A stretch of 64,000 nt of DNA from Paenibacillus sp. JQZ6Y-1 (GTDB lineage Bacteria > Bacillota > Bacilli > Paenibacillales > Paenibacillaceae): positions 372,001 to 436,000 of the forward strand of contig NZ_JBFDUZ010000001.1 in the NCBI RefSeq assembly GCF_040719145.1, given 5' to 3'. Shown piece by piece: positions 47,850-58,768 of this stretch. Both the position numbers and the translations under genes were made by a program. The stretch's first letter is position 1. Each line of letters starts with the position of its first letter. Below the pieces are notes generated by a model. It made no database searches and was not told where the DNA came from. It was given only the letters and a program-made list of their open reading frames with translations.

Positions 47850-48374
47850 CTACGACTTCACGCCGAGCTGGCTATACAATAGTCGTTGCTGGTTTACCGC
47901 TTCGGCATATTTATCATGCTCTGGCTGCTGTAAAATGAAGGTTAGATCGTCATGAAAATCCTGCACCATATAGCCCTCTGGCAAATCTTCAAACAGACTG
48001 TGGAAATCAACGTCCGGTAACGGTTGTGTTCCTTGGGCAGCCTGTTGCAGCCAATTCACCCAGTCGGATAGCGATAATACACCGGTCATAAACAAATCTT
48101 CCTGCAGGCTGACGGCATCCTGCAAACGCTCATACTCTTCCGGTGACTGATGCAATGCAAATGCTTCGATAACGACTGCATACAGTGCATCTGCCGCTTG
48201 TGCGATTTCGCCTTGCAGTGGTTGCTCCAGCTGTTCGTGGAAATCTTCCAGCTTCAGTTGACCGCCTTCATCGTATAGCAGCGGTACGACTGAGCATTGA
48301 TGCACAATATCGATCAGTGTATCTTCCTGCAATGTATGTTCTTTGTATAATTGTTCTAGTTGATGTGGTGACAT
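47850..48374 (-). CDS. Acidic protein of unknown function
   Basis: A 174-residue, very acidic, Gln/Leu-rich protein with no signal peptide or membrane segment. It looks largely helical. I recognise no family or motif. The ATG at 48374 has TGGAGGGTATT upstream; an ATG eight codons earlier has none. It is separated from the Cys-rich protein gene on the same strand by a 166-base gap with a hairpin that could end the upstream transcript, so it may be transcribed alone. Confidence 0.7.
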   Translation of the reverse strand: MSPHQLEQLYKEHTLQEDTLIDIVHQCSVVPLLYDEGGQLKLEDFHEQLEQPLQGEIAQAADALYAVVIEAFALHQSPEEYERLQDAVSLQEDLFMTGVLSLSDWVNWLQQAAQGTQPLPDVDFHSLFEDLPEGYMVQDFHDDLTFILQQPEHDKYAEAVNQQRLLYSQLGVKS

Positions 48375-48493
48375 GAATACCCTCCATACTATCGGCAAGT
48401 CGGTTAGTGCTTGCCGGGCGCGTGATTAATAAGTGTTGCTAATGAAACGATTATACACCACACGGCTTGTGGATGCTCGCCATTATGGAGAAT

Positions 48494-48533
48494 ATGGGTC
48501 AGAGTCGCTTTTTGTTCAGCGATTCTGACCCAT
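48494..48533 (-). terminator. Hairpin after the Cys-rich protein gene
   Basis: Sixteen-base arms 48494-48509 and 48518-48533 pair with one mismatch around an 8-base loop. There is no U-tract on either strand, so its function as terminator is uncertain. Confidence 0.55.
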
Positions 48534-48540
48534 AGTATAG

Positions 48541-48864
48541 TTACATCCATTGTGCACCATATGGCGAAGGGCAGCGGCTATCGACCAGTCGAGTGCGAAT
48601 ATGCACCAGACATCCGCAATGTTTACAGGTGGTACCGAATTGCAGTGAAGGGCAGTTCATGCAGGTAGCAAAGCGTTGCTGCTGTAGCGCAGCATTCGCC
48701 AGTTCATGCTCTTGCTTGCCACGCATGGCGATAGATACCAACTGATCGATCTTTTCCTGAGACAGCTGTGGGCTGCGGTTACAGCCTTTACAGCCTGCAT
48801 CGTTAGACGATGAGGAAGCACGCCGGATTGGATCATGGTGGGAGGGAGCAGGATATGGATTCAT
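48541..48864 (-). CDS. Small cysteine-rich (zinc-ribbon-like) protein, DUF6171-like
   Basis: A 107-residue protein with a CKGC motif near residue 25 and a C-terminal zinc-ribbon-like set: CMNC, CKHCGC and a final Cys in SRCPSP before the C-terminal Trp-Met. This pattern resembles uncharacterised DUF6171-type proteins as I remember them. The ATG at 48864 has GAGGAG about 12 bases upstream; an upstream ATG touches the ribosome site and is unlikely. Function unknown; metal binding is inferred from the cysteines. Confidence 0.65.
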   Translation of the reverse strand: MNPYPAPSHHDPIRRASSSSNDAGCKGCNRSPQLSQEKIDQLVSIAMRGKQEHELANAALQQQRFATCMNCPSLQFGTTCKHCGCLVHIRTRLVDSRCPSPYGAQWM

Positions 48865-48925
48865 TACTCGACACATCTCCTCTAAATGACAGATTCCGTG
48901 AAAAGAAGAAATCGAATCATACGGA

Positions 48926-50413
48926 TCAAGACTGGGAAAGAGTAATCGCTGCTACCGAAGCTGCGGGCAGTTCAAAGCTCAATACGCCGTCTGCAGATAG
49001 CGCAACTTCCAATGGTTGTGGGGCAACGCGATCTGGCTGGTCAAAGGTATTGTGAGCATCAAGTGCATCGCCAGCAATGATTTGTGCAGTGGCTGTGTAC
49101 GACCCGTCACCATCCAGCTTACATTGGAACGATTCGGATTCGTTATGGCTCAGATTGCAGACGGTGATATGAATATGACCTTGTGCATCACGGGAAGCGG
49201 CAGCGCTGATTTTAGGAATGGATTGGGCGCCATATTCGTATGCTGGGCTATCCAATTGCAGATCCAATCGTTCGCTGTCCTGATGCACTTGATACAGATC
49301 GAATACATGGTACGTCGGCGTGAGCAGCATACGGTCGCCTTCGGTCAGCACCATCGATTGCAGTACATTGACCATTTGAGCAATATTCGCCATTTTGACA
49401 CGATCAGCGTATTTGTAGAACAGATTGAGATTAACGCCAGCAACTAGAGCGTCGCGAATTGTATTTTGCTGATACAGGAATCCCGGATTGGTGCCGGGTT
49501 CCACATCCGTCCAGATTCCCCATTCGTCGATGATCAGACCGACTCGTTTATCAGGATCATATTTATCCATAATTTTGGAGTGTTTAATGATCAATTCTTC
49601 CATGAACAGTGTATTTTTCAGGGTGCGGAACCATTCGGTTTCACTGAATCCTACGGCTTCTCCTTTGACTGGGAAAAATTCACCGCTTGGTATTGTATAA
49701 TGGTGGAGGCTCAGACCATCCATTAGGTGAGCGGCTTCGCGCATCAGCACTTCTGTCCATTTGTAATCGTCGACGTTAGGACCACAGGCGATTTTATACA
49801 CTTGATTGTCGCCGTAGTTGCGTACATAGGTGGAGTAATGGCGGTATAGATCGGCGTAATATTCAGGACGCATATTGCCACCACAGCCCCAGTTCTCGTT
49901 CCCAACGCCAAAGTAGGTGATCTTCCATGGCTCGTCACGCCCATTGCGACGGCGCCAGTCTGCCATTGGTGATGTACCGTCTTGGGTCATATATTCGACC
50001 CATTGCTGCATTTCGTGTACAGTACCGCTGCCTACATTGCCGCTAATGTACGGCTCGGTATCCAGCAATTCACACAGACGCAGGAATTCATGCGTACCGA
50101 AATGGTTATTTTCCTCCACGCCGCCCCAGTGGCTGTTGACCATGCGTGCGCGTTCTTCCAGTGGGCCAACGCCATCTTTCCAGTGATATTCATCGGCAAA
50201 GCAACCACCCGGCCAGCGAAGCACCGGAATATGTAATTTTTTAAGCGCTTCCAAAACATCATTGCGAATACCGTCTGTATTAGGAATAGGGGACTCTGTA
50301 CCAACCCACAATCCTTCATAAATACAGCGTCCCAGATGCTCGGCAAATTGACCATGAATATAACGACTAATAATGCCCTTTGTTTCATTTGTGTTCACAT
50401 TCATATTAACCAT
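48926..50413 (-). CDS. Alpha-L-arabinofuranosidase, GH51 (first copy)
   Basis: A 495-residue intracellular GH51 enzyme that removes terminal arabinofuranosyl groups from arabino-oligosaccharides. The acid/base Glu173 in [11 protein letters not shown] and the nucleophile Glu297 in [11 protein letters not shown] are intact; [20 protein letters not shown] is the typical loop near residues 65-84. No signal peptide. AAAGGAGGATT precedes the ATG. It is divergent from the ArsR-like regulator gene, a hint that the regulator controls it. Clearly different in sequence from the second GH51 copy at 56690. Confidence 0.93.
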   Translation of the reverse strand: MVNMNVNTNETKGIISRYIHGQFAEHLGRCIYEGLWVGTESPIPNTDGIRNDVLEALKKLHIPVLRWPGGCFADEYHWKDGVGPLEERARMVNSHWGGVEENNHFGTHEFLRLCELLDTEPYISGNVGSGTVHEMQQWVEYMTQDGTSPMADWRRRNGRDEPWKITYFGVGNENWGCGGNMRPEYYADLYRHYSTYVRNYGDNQVYKIACGPNVDDYKWTEVLMREAAHLMDGLSLHHYTIPSGEFFPVKGEAVGFSETEWFRTLKNTLFMEELIIKHSKIMDKYDPDKRVGLIIDEWGIWTDVEPGTNPGFLYQQNTIRDALVAGVNLNLFYKYADRVKMANIAQMVNVLQSMVLTEGDRMLLTPTYHVFDLYQVHQDSERLDLQLDSPAYEYGAQSIPKISAAASRDAQGHIHITVCNLSHNESESFQCKLDGDGSYTATAQIIAGDALDAHNTFDQPDRVAPQPLEVALSADGVLSFELPAASVAAITLSQS

Positions 50414-50593
50414 TGGAATAATCCTCCTTTAGTGGATAGAGCGTTGATTACACAGCGATGGAAAGGAACAGAATAGCAATTACATATAAGATTAGAGAAT
50501 TTTTACGAGAAACGTTTGTATTTTTATTAACATAAGGATATAGTGATAAGATAAATATAAATGTTACACATTTGCCAACGGAGGAGCTTGCGT
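50414..50593. promoter_or_regulatory. Divergent arabinofuranosidase/regulator control region
   Basis: AAACGTTT (50509-50516) within TACGAGAAACGTTTGTA is a cre-like or LacI-type palindrome, but a poor match to the cre consensus. AAATGT-tac-ACATTT (50559-50573) is a perfect inverted repeat just upstream of the regulator gene. Neither is proved. Confidence 0.4.
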
Positions 50594-51544
50594 ATGAATC
50601 TGGACATTTCGGAAAAATCATTGCCTGTGTATGAAGCCCTTGCCAGCAATGTACGTCACAAAATCATTCAACTGCTTGCCGAACGACCGATGAATATCCG
50701 CGAATTGGCGGAAGCGGTGGGATTAACCAGCGCCATCGTATCCATGCACGTAAAAAAGCTGGAAAAAGCGGCAATCATTTCAACGAATATGCAGCCCGGT
50801 AAAGGCGGCGTGCAAAAAGTGTGTATGCTTCAGGTGGAGGAAGCGAATATCATTTTCCCCAACAAAGTGGAGCATCTGCGCCAGTACCACGAAAGCGAAA
50901 TCTCGATTGGACATTATACCGATCTTCAAGTGGAGCCTACTTGCGGGCTGGCTTCAACTGACAACTTTATCGGTCAGGTGGATGATACTCGTTATTTCTT
51001 TGATGCAGAGCGCTTTCAAGCGAAAATTCTGTGGTTTAGCGAAGGCTTTATCGAGTACAAAATCCCGAATTTCCTGCTATCGACCGAGAATCCGCTGGAG
51101 CTACTCATTTCATTGGAAATCTCTTCGGAAGCACCGCTTACCGATAATCGTTTTCCGTCGGATATCACCTTCTATCTGAATGAAGTTAAGCTAGGCACAT
51201 GGACCAGTCCCGGCGATTATGGCGACAAACGAGGCAAGTACAATCCGCCTTGGTGGCCGGATATTGTGAACCAATATGGTCTGCTCAAGCATCTGCAAGT
51301 CACGCGCGAAGGCACCTATATGGACGGCATCAAAATCTCCGAGGTTGATCTGGATCAAGTAAATGTACGTGATCGTCAGTGGAGCCTGCGTATTGCGGTG
51401 GAGACGACGTCCGAACATGTCGGTGGATTGACGCTGTTTGGACGCGGCTTTGGTAACTACAATCAGGATATTGTCTTCCGACTGTATTACGACAAAATCG
51501 TCCGTCCATCCTTGCAGCAAGCGGAAGAGCAACCTCAGCCATAA
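50594..51544 (+). CDS. ArsR-type regulator with large C-terminal sensor-like domain
   Basis: A 316-residue protein. Residues about 10-85 form an ArsR-type winged helix (NVRHKIIQLLAERPMNIREL, then LTSAIVSMHVKKLEKAAI). The remaining 230 residues are a beta-rich part with many aromatic residues (YNPPWWPD, GRGFGNYNQDIVFRLYY) and no known sugar-kinase or metal-binding motif. No cysteine/histidine metal site typical of ArsR sensors is present. It is divergent from a GH51 gene and convergent with the arabinan operon, so it probably senses an arabinose-containing ligand. GGAGGAG precedes the ATG. It is not the GntR/LacI-type AraR. Confidence 0.75.
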   Translation: MNLDISEKSLPVYEALASNVRHKIIQLLAERPMNIRELAEAVGLTSAIVSMHVKKLEKAAIISTNMQPGKGGVQKVCMLQVEEANIIFPNKVEHLRQYHESEISIGHYTDLQVEPTCGLASTDNFIGQVDDTRYFFDAERFQAKILWFSEGFIEYKIPNFLLSTENPLELLISLEISSEAPLTDNRFPSDITFYLNEVKLGTWTSPGDYGDKRGKYNPPWWPDIVNQYGLLKHLQVTREGTYMDGIKISEVDLDQVNVRDRQWSLRIAVETTSEHVGGLTLFGRGFGNYNQDIVFRLYYDKIVRPSLQQAEEQPQP

Positions 51545-51573
51545 CCATCATAGCATAATCACAAGCAAGATAA

Positions 51574-51612
51574 ATACCGCCATAATCGGCATGTTTCGCG
51601 AGATGGCGGTAT
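51574..51612 (+). terminator. Hairpin after the ArsR-like regulator
   Basis: ATACCGCCAT (51574-51583) and ATGGCGGTAT (51603-51612) pair perfectly around a 19-base loop. No strong T-run follows. Confidence 0.5.
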
Positions 51613-51654
51613 ATAGTTATAGCTCTAAAGTATCCATACCAGCTACTGAAGATA

Positions 51655-51692
51655 AGACAAGAGGGGCGAACGAATTCCGTTCAGCCCCTTTG
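51655..51692. terminator. Bidirectional terminator between regulator and arabinanase
   Basis: GGGGC and GAACG pair with CGTTC and GCCCC; T-rich DNA follows on both strands. Confidence 0.7.
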
Positions 51693-51699
51693 TGTATAT

Positions 51700-53112
51700 T
51701 TATGCTTCGTTTCCGGCAGGTTCCGGCGGTGGATCGGTCGGACCATGCTGCAATTGCTTCGCCCAGACGGCATAGCCAACATCATCGTATCCCGTACCCG
51801 TTATGGTTGTGCACTCTCGTTCCCAATCCCAAGAGGGCAGCAGCTTCAACAGCGTATGCCCGATTGGTACAAAGCCGGACTGTCCGTCTATATCAGCAGT
51901 TTGCGGATGATTCCATTCCAGCACTAGCGTCCGTGCGTTGTCCAGAATCCATGTGCCTTGTCTTACTCCAGCGGAGACAGTTCCGTCGCCATGCAGAGTA
52001 AAAGGAACGGATTGCGCCAGATCGGATTGCTGCGGATCAAAAGTGATCCACTCCCAGCTTCCCGCTAATGCCGTCGCATCAAAATCCTGTTCCTGTTCAC
52101 CAGCATACCGCTCCGGCGAAACGACGGGCCAACCATCTTCCGTCCAAAGCATTTTACGGATATGCAGATACGGCCAGCTTTTGTCTTGTTCACCGCGCGC
52201 ATGATGCACGATGTAATAATCCTCTCCATCGCATAATACGGAGTTATGCCCCGGTGCAATCCAGCCTTCGCCCTTGCTAAACCGATAACCGCCCAGAATT
52301 TTACGTCCAATATCGTGTTGTGGACGGTAATCTAAATCAGTCATCACCCGTCCATGCTGATCGACATACGGCCCGTCGATCCGATCTGCACGAGCAACGC
52401 GTACATTATAATCCTTGAATAGCGAATCATACGAGACGAACAAATAATACTGCTTGAATTGTGGGTGATACACGATATACGGTCCTTCAATCGCACTATC
52501 GACCGTTTCTTTGTCGCGTCTTGCCAGCAGCGTACCGAATCCGTGTACAGAAGGCTTACCCGTCTGCTCATCCAGCGGCAAAATATGAATGCCACCGAAG
52601 AATGAACCGTATACCATCCACTGCTGACCATTAGCGTCGCGTAGCACCTGAGCATCAATCGCATTGGGACCATCGCCCGGCTCCGTACGAATGACAGAAC
52701 CGCGGTCGATCCACGGTCCTTCCGGTGATTCACTTTCCATCAATCCAATCATTGAGCGAGTACTGCCAAAGGTAGAGGCGGAGTAGTACATCCGATATTT
52801 ATCGCCAACCTGTACGACATCGGGTGCCCACAAATTGACCGATTGTGCCCATTCGGCAGCGATGTCTGGGATACCGGGCAGCGCATAGCCTACCCATTCC
52901 CAGTGAACCAGATCCTGCGATCGGCGCACCATCACGCCGGGTGTCAATTCACCGCCTACTCGCACATCGGTCGAATAAATATAATATCCATCTTTGGTTT
53001 TTAAGATGCCCGGATCATGAGCGTTGTTAATATTCCAGCGTGACTCATCATCCAGAATCGATTGATCATACAGCTTGTATGCCGGCGGAGCGGTAGGAAA
53101 CAGTATGCTCAT
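51700..53112 (-). CDS. GH43 arabinanase (endo-1,5-alpha-L-arabinosidase-like), cytoplasmic
   Basis: A 470-residue GH43 enzyme with a five-bladed propeller followed by a beta-rich C-terminal domain (about 355-455), the usual arrangement of GH43 arabinanases. Catalytic residues appear as Asp33 (NNAHDPGIL), Asp153 (NAIDAQVL) and Glu209 (SAIEGPYIV). There is no signal peptide, so it should act on imported arabino-oligosaccharides. It overlaps the upstream permease gene by 4 bases and ends the operon. Exo- or endo-action cannot be told from sequence. Confidence 0.9.
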   Translation of the reverse strand: MSILFPTAPPAYKLYDQSILDDESRWNINNAHDPGILKTKDGYYIYSTDVRVGGELTPGVMVRRSQDLVHWEWVGYALPGIPDIAAEWAQSVNLWAPDVVQVGDKYRMYYSASTFGSTRSMIGLMESESPEGPWIDRGSVIRTEPGDGPNAIDAQVLRDANGQQWMVYGSFFGGIHILPLDEQTGKPSVHGFGTLLARRDKETVDSAIEGPYIVYHPQFKQYYLFVSYDSLFKDYNVRVARADRIDGPYVDQHGRVMTDLDYRPQHDIGRKILGGYRFSKGEGWIAPGHNSVLCDGEDYYIVHHARGEQDKSWPYLHIRKMLWTEDGWPVVSPERYAGEQEQDFDATALAGSWEWITFDPQQSDLAQSVPFTLHGDGTVSAGVRQGTWILDNARTLVLEWNHPQTADIDGQSGFVPIGHTLLKLLPSWDWERECTTITGTGYDDVGYAVWAKQLQHGPTDPPPEPAGNEA

Positions 53113-53951
53113 CCTTTTACTCCAGAAATGGCAACGGATTCGATAATTTGACGCTGGAAGATCAGGAAGATAATCAGAATCGGCAGCAATGATACGACAG
53201 ATGCCGCCATAATCAGCGGATAGTCACTTTGAATGGCATAGCTAGCGTTAAAGTTAGCGATTACGAGCTGCAAGGTTTGAATTTCTGGCGAGTTCAAATA
53301 CAGAATTGGCGGCAGATAGTCATTCCAGATACCCATAAACCACAAAATCAATTGAGCGGCAATCGCCGGTTTGATCAGCGGTACGATAATACGTGCATAG
53401 ATGCCGAAGTAGGAAGTACCGTCAATTTTGGCGGCTTCAATAATCGCATTCGGAATGCTGTACAAATACTGACGCAGGAAGAAGATCATAATGATATTAC
53501 CGAACAGCCCCGGTACAATCAGTGGCAGCAGGGTATCTACCCATGTCCATTCGGAGAACATGATGAACTGTGAGATCATGACTGCTGGATATGGAATCAT
53601 CATCGCGGACAGCAGCATCAGGAAGATATGATTTTTGTATGGAAAACGCAGCTTGGCAAACGAGAATGCTGCCAGACTGGATGTCAGCGTACCGATGACC
53701 GTGACACTGACTGCAACGATCAAGCTGTTGATAATCCCGCTCATCAGCGGGCCAGCAGTCCAAATTTCTGAATATTTGACGAAATTGAAGGTTTCTGGAA
53801 TCCACTGCGGTGGCAGAGCGAAGACGGCTTCGCGATCTTTCATGGAAGTGGAGATCATCCAAAGCAGCGGCAGAATCATAAAGATTGCACCGATACACAA
53901 CACTACAAAGATAATGGCATTGGTTATTTTGTGCTGTTTGCTATATACCAT
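53109..53951 (-). CDS. Carbohydrate ABC transporter permease (AraQ-like)
   Basis: A 280-residue permease with six membrane helices. The EAA-type loop EAAKIDGTSYFGIYARIIVPLIKPAIA, seen in part as EAAKIDGTSYFGIYARI, is typical of sugar importers with two unlike permeases. GAAGGAG precedes the ATG. It lies between the AraP-like gene and the arabinanase gene, which it overlaps. The ATPase is not in the cluster; as with AraNPQ of B. subtilis, a shared MsmX-like ATPase is expected elsewhere. Confidence 0.9.
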   Translation of the reverse strand: MVYSKQHKITNAIIFVVLCIGAIFMILPLLWMISTSMKDREAVFALPPQWIPETFNFVKYSEIWTAGPLMSGIINSLIVAVSVTVIGTLTSSLAAFSFAKLRFPYKNHIFLMLLSAMMIPYPAVMISQFIMFSEWTWVDTLLPLIVPGLFGNIIMIFFLRQYLYSIPNAIIEAAKIDGTSYFGIYARIIVPLIKPAIAAQLILWFMGIWNDYLPPILYLNSPEIQTLQLVIANFNASYAIQSDYPLIMAASVVSLLPILIIFLIFQRQIIESVAISGVKG

Positions 53952-54005
53952 GTGTACACACTCCTTCTCAATCCATGCTTATAATGCTTCCTATGCATCC
54001 TACAA

Positions 54006-54944
54006 TCAATCCACATCAAACGAGGAGCTTTCGTTCATTTTGAACTGAACCAGTGTAACGATGAAAATAAACAATCCGAGCACAACTGCCATTGCGGAAG
54101 CATAGCCCATTTGCAGATTTTCAAATGCTTTTTGCCAGATATAGAATACGACTGTAGCGGAGGAATATTCCGGTCCGCCAGTTGGTGTCATGATATTGAT
54201 TTCGGTAAAAATTTGCGATCCGCCGATGATGTTCGTTACGACGAGGAAGAACGTTACCGGACGCACCATCGGCCATGTGATATGGCGGAACATGCTGAAT
54301 CCGCTGGCACCATCCAGCTCGGCAGCTTCATAATAAGAGCGCGATACACTTTGCAGTGCTGCCAGATACAGCAGCATAGAATAACCAAGACCTTTCCAGA
54401 TGGTCATCAGAATAATTGCCGGTTTGACGGTAGACGTATTAGCAAGCCAGTTCGGTCCTTTAATGCCAAACAGATCAAGGAATTGATTAACCAGACCGTA
54501 GTCACCGTTATACGCCCATTGCCACAGGATGGAGATAGCAGCGAGGGAGGAGATAACCGGTACATAATAAATGACGCGGAAAGCCGTTGTACCCGGAATT
54601 TTACGATTTAAACCGAGCGCCAGTAGCAGGGAGAGCAGCAGTCCAATCGGAATCCCGATCATCAGGAAAAATGTATTGTACATGGAGGTGTAGAAGAAGT
54701 TGTCGGTAAACAATACTTTATAATTGTCCAGACCGATAAAGTTCATCTGACCCAATCCGTTCCAGTCTGTAAACGAACCATAGATTGAATAGAGCGCCGG
54801 ATATAGCGTGAACAGCAGGAAACCAATGACCGGCGGGAGGATAAATAAATAGCCGTAAATTTTTTCTTTGCGGTATAGACTAGAGCCTTTTTTCATCACA
54901 CGAGTTTTGCTGCCTTCCTGAAACAGATCAGAAGTCGCTTTCAT
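54006..54944 (-). CDS. Carbohydrate ABC transporter permease (AraP-like)
   Basis: A 312-residue permease with six membrane helices. The loop EAAELDGASGFSMFRHITWPMVRP, seen in part as EAAELDGASGFSMFRHI, is the conserved ATPase contact. The start at 54944 is preferred because AGGGG is eight bases upstream; the GTG three codons earlier overlaps that site. It sits 54 bases before the AraQ-like gene and 246 bases after the binding-protein gene, with a terminator-like hairpin between. Confidence 0.9.
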   Translation of the reverse strand: MKATSDLFQEGSKTRVMKKGSSLYRKEKIYGYLFILPPVIGFLLFTLYPALYSIYGSFTDWNGLGQMNFIGLDNYKVLFTDNFFYTSMYNTFFLMIGIPIGLLLSLLLALGLNRKIPGTTAFRVIYYVPVISSLAAISILWQWAYNGDYGLVNQFLDLFGIKGPNWLANTSTVKPAIILMTIWKGLGYSMLLYLAALQSVSRSYYEAAELDGASGFSMFRHITWPMVRPVTFFLVVTNIIGGSQIFTEINIMTPTGGPEYSSATVVFYIWQKAFENLQMGYASAMAVVLGLFIFIVTLVQFKMNESSSFDVD

Positions 54945-55126
54945 CAAGTTCACCCCTACAATTCTGAAATAGTATTTCCTTACCAGTCATCGTAGCGGAA
55001 TACAAATGAGGTTAGCTTTCCGCTTTACCTAAATATGGTATTGTACCTTGTTTCGCCGAAAACTAACGTCATGTGCACTCCTTACACAGCATGATTGCAG
55101 ATGATGTATCACTTCAAATGATGGAA

Positions 55127-55180
55127 AGGAAAAGACGGTCATGCCTGCATGATGGAAGCTGCGCACGCACGGCATGACCG
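55127..55180 (-). terminator. Intercistronic terminator after the sugar-binding protein gene
   Basis: CGGTCATGCC (55136-55145) and GGCATGACCG (55171-55180) pair perfectly; on the minus strand TCTTTTCC follows. Confidence 0.78.
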
Positions 55181-55190
55181 GTTCAAGCGA

Positions 55191-56558
55191 TTACTTACTT
55201 GCTGCTTTTGCTTTGGCTTCTTTGGCTTTATTCTCTGCGGCAACCGCTTGATCCAGCAGTGCCTGCATTTTTGGCTGTTCTTGCTTCACAAAATCGGAGG
55301 CAGTGATTTTGCCGTCCAGTACAGGCTGCAGATCAGTGAAGAACAGGTCATACCATTCTGCATTGTAAGTGTATTGTCCTGGCAATGGTCTGCCGTATTC
55401 GTTAACGATTTGCAGGTATTCTTCTTTGTTTGCAGGTGGCTCAGATGTGTTAGATGCCCATTCTTTTGCCATATCCTGTAGATTCGGAATTTGTACGCCT
55501 GCGTCTACGAGTGATTTTTGACCTTCTGGGGAAGCAGACAGGTAGGTTACCAGTTTAGCAGCCAGCTCAGGCTTGGTCGTTTTGTTGGAAACACCGATGC
55601 CCAGACTTCCAACCCATGATGCGGTTTTGCCAGTCGAACCAGCAGGGAATGGAATCACGTCATAGTCAAATTTCAGCTCACGCTTGAATGTACTCAAATC
55701 CCAAGGTGCTACTGGGAAGAAAGCCAATTCGCCTCTCATCCAGCGTTGATACGTATCCAGTGTTTGCGCCTGCTCGATGGCTGGAGTGATTTTGTATTTA
55801 TTTTGCATATCGGCGAAGAATTGCAGTGCCTCAATGAATTTTGGATCATCGATCGTTACTTTTGTATGTGTTTGATCCAGCCAGTCTGCGCCATTGCTCC
55901 ATACAAATGGTTGCAATGTCCATTGTGCATTCAGACCTGTACCGAATTGATCCAATTTACCGTCGCCGTCAGTGTCCTTGGTCAGCTGCTGGTTGACTTT
56001 AATGAATTCATCCCAAGTGTACGGCTTGTCTTTGTCTGGGAACGGAATGCCGGCAGCTTTGAACATCGCTTTGTTGTAGCCGAGAGCGAATGGACCCAGA
56101 TCTTTTGGCAGACCATAGATTGCGCCTTTGCCAACTTCGGTGCCGTCATAACGATACATATTTACGCCATCTGGCCACATGTTCGCAAGATCAACATTGT
56201 CTTTGTTTTCGATATACTTTGTAATATCAAGCAGAATATTGTTGTTCACATAAGCTTTCAGGTCTGCCGGATTGTAGAAAAACACGTCCGGGATGCTGTT
56301 ACCTGTGATCGCTGCTTGCAGCTTGGCAGCGTATTGATCCGGGTTCGTTTGGATCACTTTGACGCTTACGCCGGGGTTATCCTTTTTGAATTGCTCGACT
56401 ACAGCGGTATAAGCTTTTTGCTCGTCTGGACCGCCGCGGAACATAAAGGTAAGCTGGTTAGGATCGGAGCTGCCTCTGCTGCCGCCACAACCGGCGAGTG
56501 CCAGTGAGAACAGCAGTAGTGAGGCCAGAACGATAAAAGCGCTTTTTTTGCGAAACAT
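55191..56558 (-). CDS. Sugar-binding lipoprotein of the importer (AraN-like)
   Basis: A 455-residue extracellular solute-binding protein (family 1) with signal peptide and lipobox LAGC (Cys about 23). The fold begins [22 protein letters not shown], seen in part, and a Trp-rich patch is present near residues 240-260. Its place between the GH51 gene and the permeases, and the enzymes around, make arabino-oligosaccharides the likely ligand. CAAGGAGGTC precedes the ATG at 56558. A hairpin terminator after the gene would give it more transcript than the permeases. Confidence 0.9.
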   Translation of the reverse strand: MFRKKSAFIVLASLLLFSLALAGCGGSRGSSDPNQLTFMFRGGPDEQKAYTAVVEQFKKDNPGVSVKVIQTNPDQYAAKLQAAITGNSIPDVFFYNPADLKAYVNNNILLDITKYIENKDNVDLANMWPDGVNMYRYDGTEVGKGAIYGLPKDLGPFALGYNKAMFKAAGIPFPDKDKPYTWDEFIKVNQQLTKDTDGDGKLDQFGTGLNAQWTLQPFVWSNGADWLDQTHTKVTIDDPKFIEALQFFADMQNKYKITPAIEQAQTLDTYQRWMRGELAFFPVAPWDLSTFKRELKFDYDVIPFPAGSTGKTASWVGSLGIGVSNKTTKPELAAKLVTYLSASPEGQKSLVDAGVQIPNLQDMAKEWASNTSEPPANKEEYLQIVNEYGRPLPGQYTYNAEWYDLFFTDLQPVLDGKITASDFVKQEQPKMQALLDQAVAAENKAKEAKAKAASK

Positions 56559-56689
56559 AAAACGACCTCCTTGTAATGGGTGAATCATGCCGTGCGTTGG
56601 ATCATTCCGTACAATAGGATAAATCAACTAAATAAGAAGGATTAGGAAAATAAGATAATGATAACGCATACATAATTCATCTGAAGGGA

Positions 56690-58252
<1,563 letters not shown>

Positions 58253-58278
58253 TCAAGGCGTGGTAGAAATACAGTTTT

Positions 58279-58293
58279 TACATTCCGAATGTA
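58279..58293 (-). promoter_or_regulatory. Perfect 15-base palindrome over the -10 of the arabinan operon
   Basis: TACATTC-c-GAATGTA is symmetric with 7-base arms and covers the -10 box of the promoter at 58288-58316. A bound regulator here would block transcription. Confidence 0.6.
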
Positions 58294-58316
58294 TCACACA
58301 ATCATTTATCAGTCAA
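58288..58316 (-). promoter_or_regulatory. Sigma-A promoter of the arabinan operon
   Basis: On the minus strand TTGACT, a 17-base spacer and TACATT, about 85 bases upstream of the GH51 start. Confidence 0.65.
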
Positions 58317-58473
58317 TAATAATATTAATTATTAACATTTATATTAACTAAGATAATAGTGTAAAAGCTTGCATGTTAGATGCCGTAAAGATGATGGGCG
58401 TTTGTCGTTTTTTGAAATAGCGATGATTTTTTCTTTCTATATATTCATTTGGTCAATTTATTCGGGATGCCTA

Positions 58474-58503
58474 TTTACAAATAGATACGATGTTCGGTAT
58501 TAT
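58474..58503 (+). promoter_or_regulatory. fur: Candidate fur promoter
   Basis: TTTACA (58474-58479), 18 bases, TATTAT (58498-58503). It leaves a leader of about 260 bases. Confidence 0.5.
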
Positions 58504-58507
58504 AGAA

Positions 58508-58522
58508 TTATAATTATTCTAA
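58508..58522 (+). promoter_or_regulatory. PerR-box-like operator upstream of fur
   Basis: TTATAATTATTCTAA matches the PerR box TTATAATNATTATAA at all but one defined position. It lies just after the -10 box, over the expected start of transcription. Confidence 0.6.
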
Positions 58523-58768
58523 GTATAAATTCGATACTCGATAATCTTTACTTTGGAATGAACACAGCCTTACGCCCTGTGCGTGAATATACAGATACCG
58601 ATCTTCATTTATAGTATAATGGTCAGGCATGACCGATGCGTCGAACGGGTAGCTTACTTGCCGATACAATGACCCATCGTAAATATAAACGATGAAATGA
58701 CGAATATGGTGAATACAAAATCAATCATTGGACGGACTGTGCAAAATAAACCGGAAGGTGTGAATAAC

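Noticed and set aside
50506-50520. Catabolite-response element upstream of the GH51 gene
   Set aside because: The AAACGTTT core is palindromic, but several defined cre positions mismatch.
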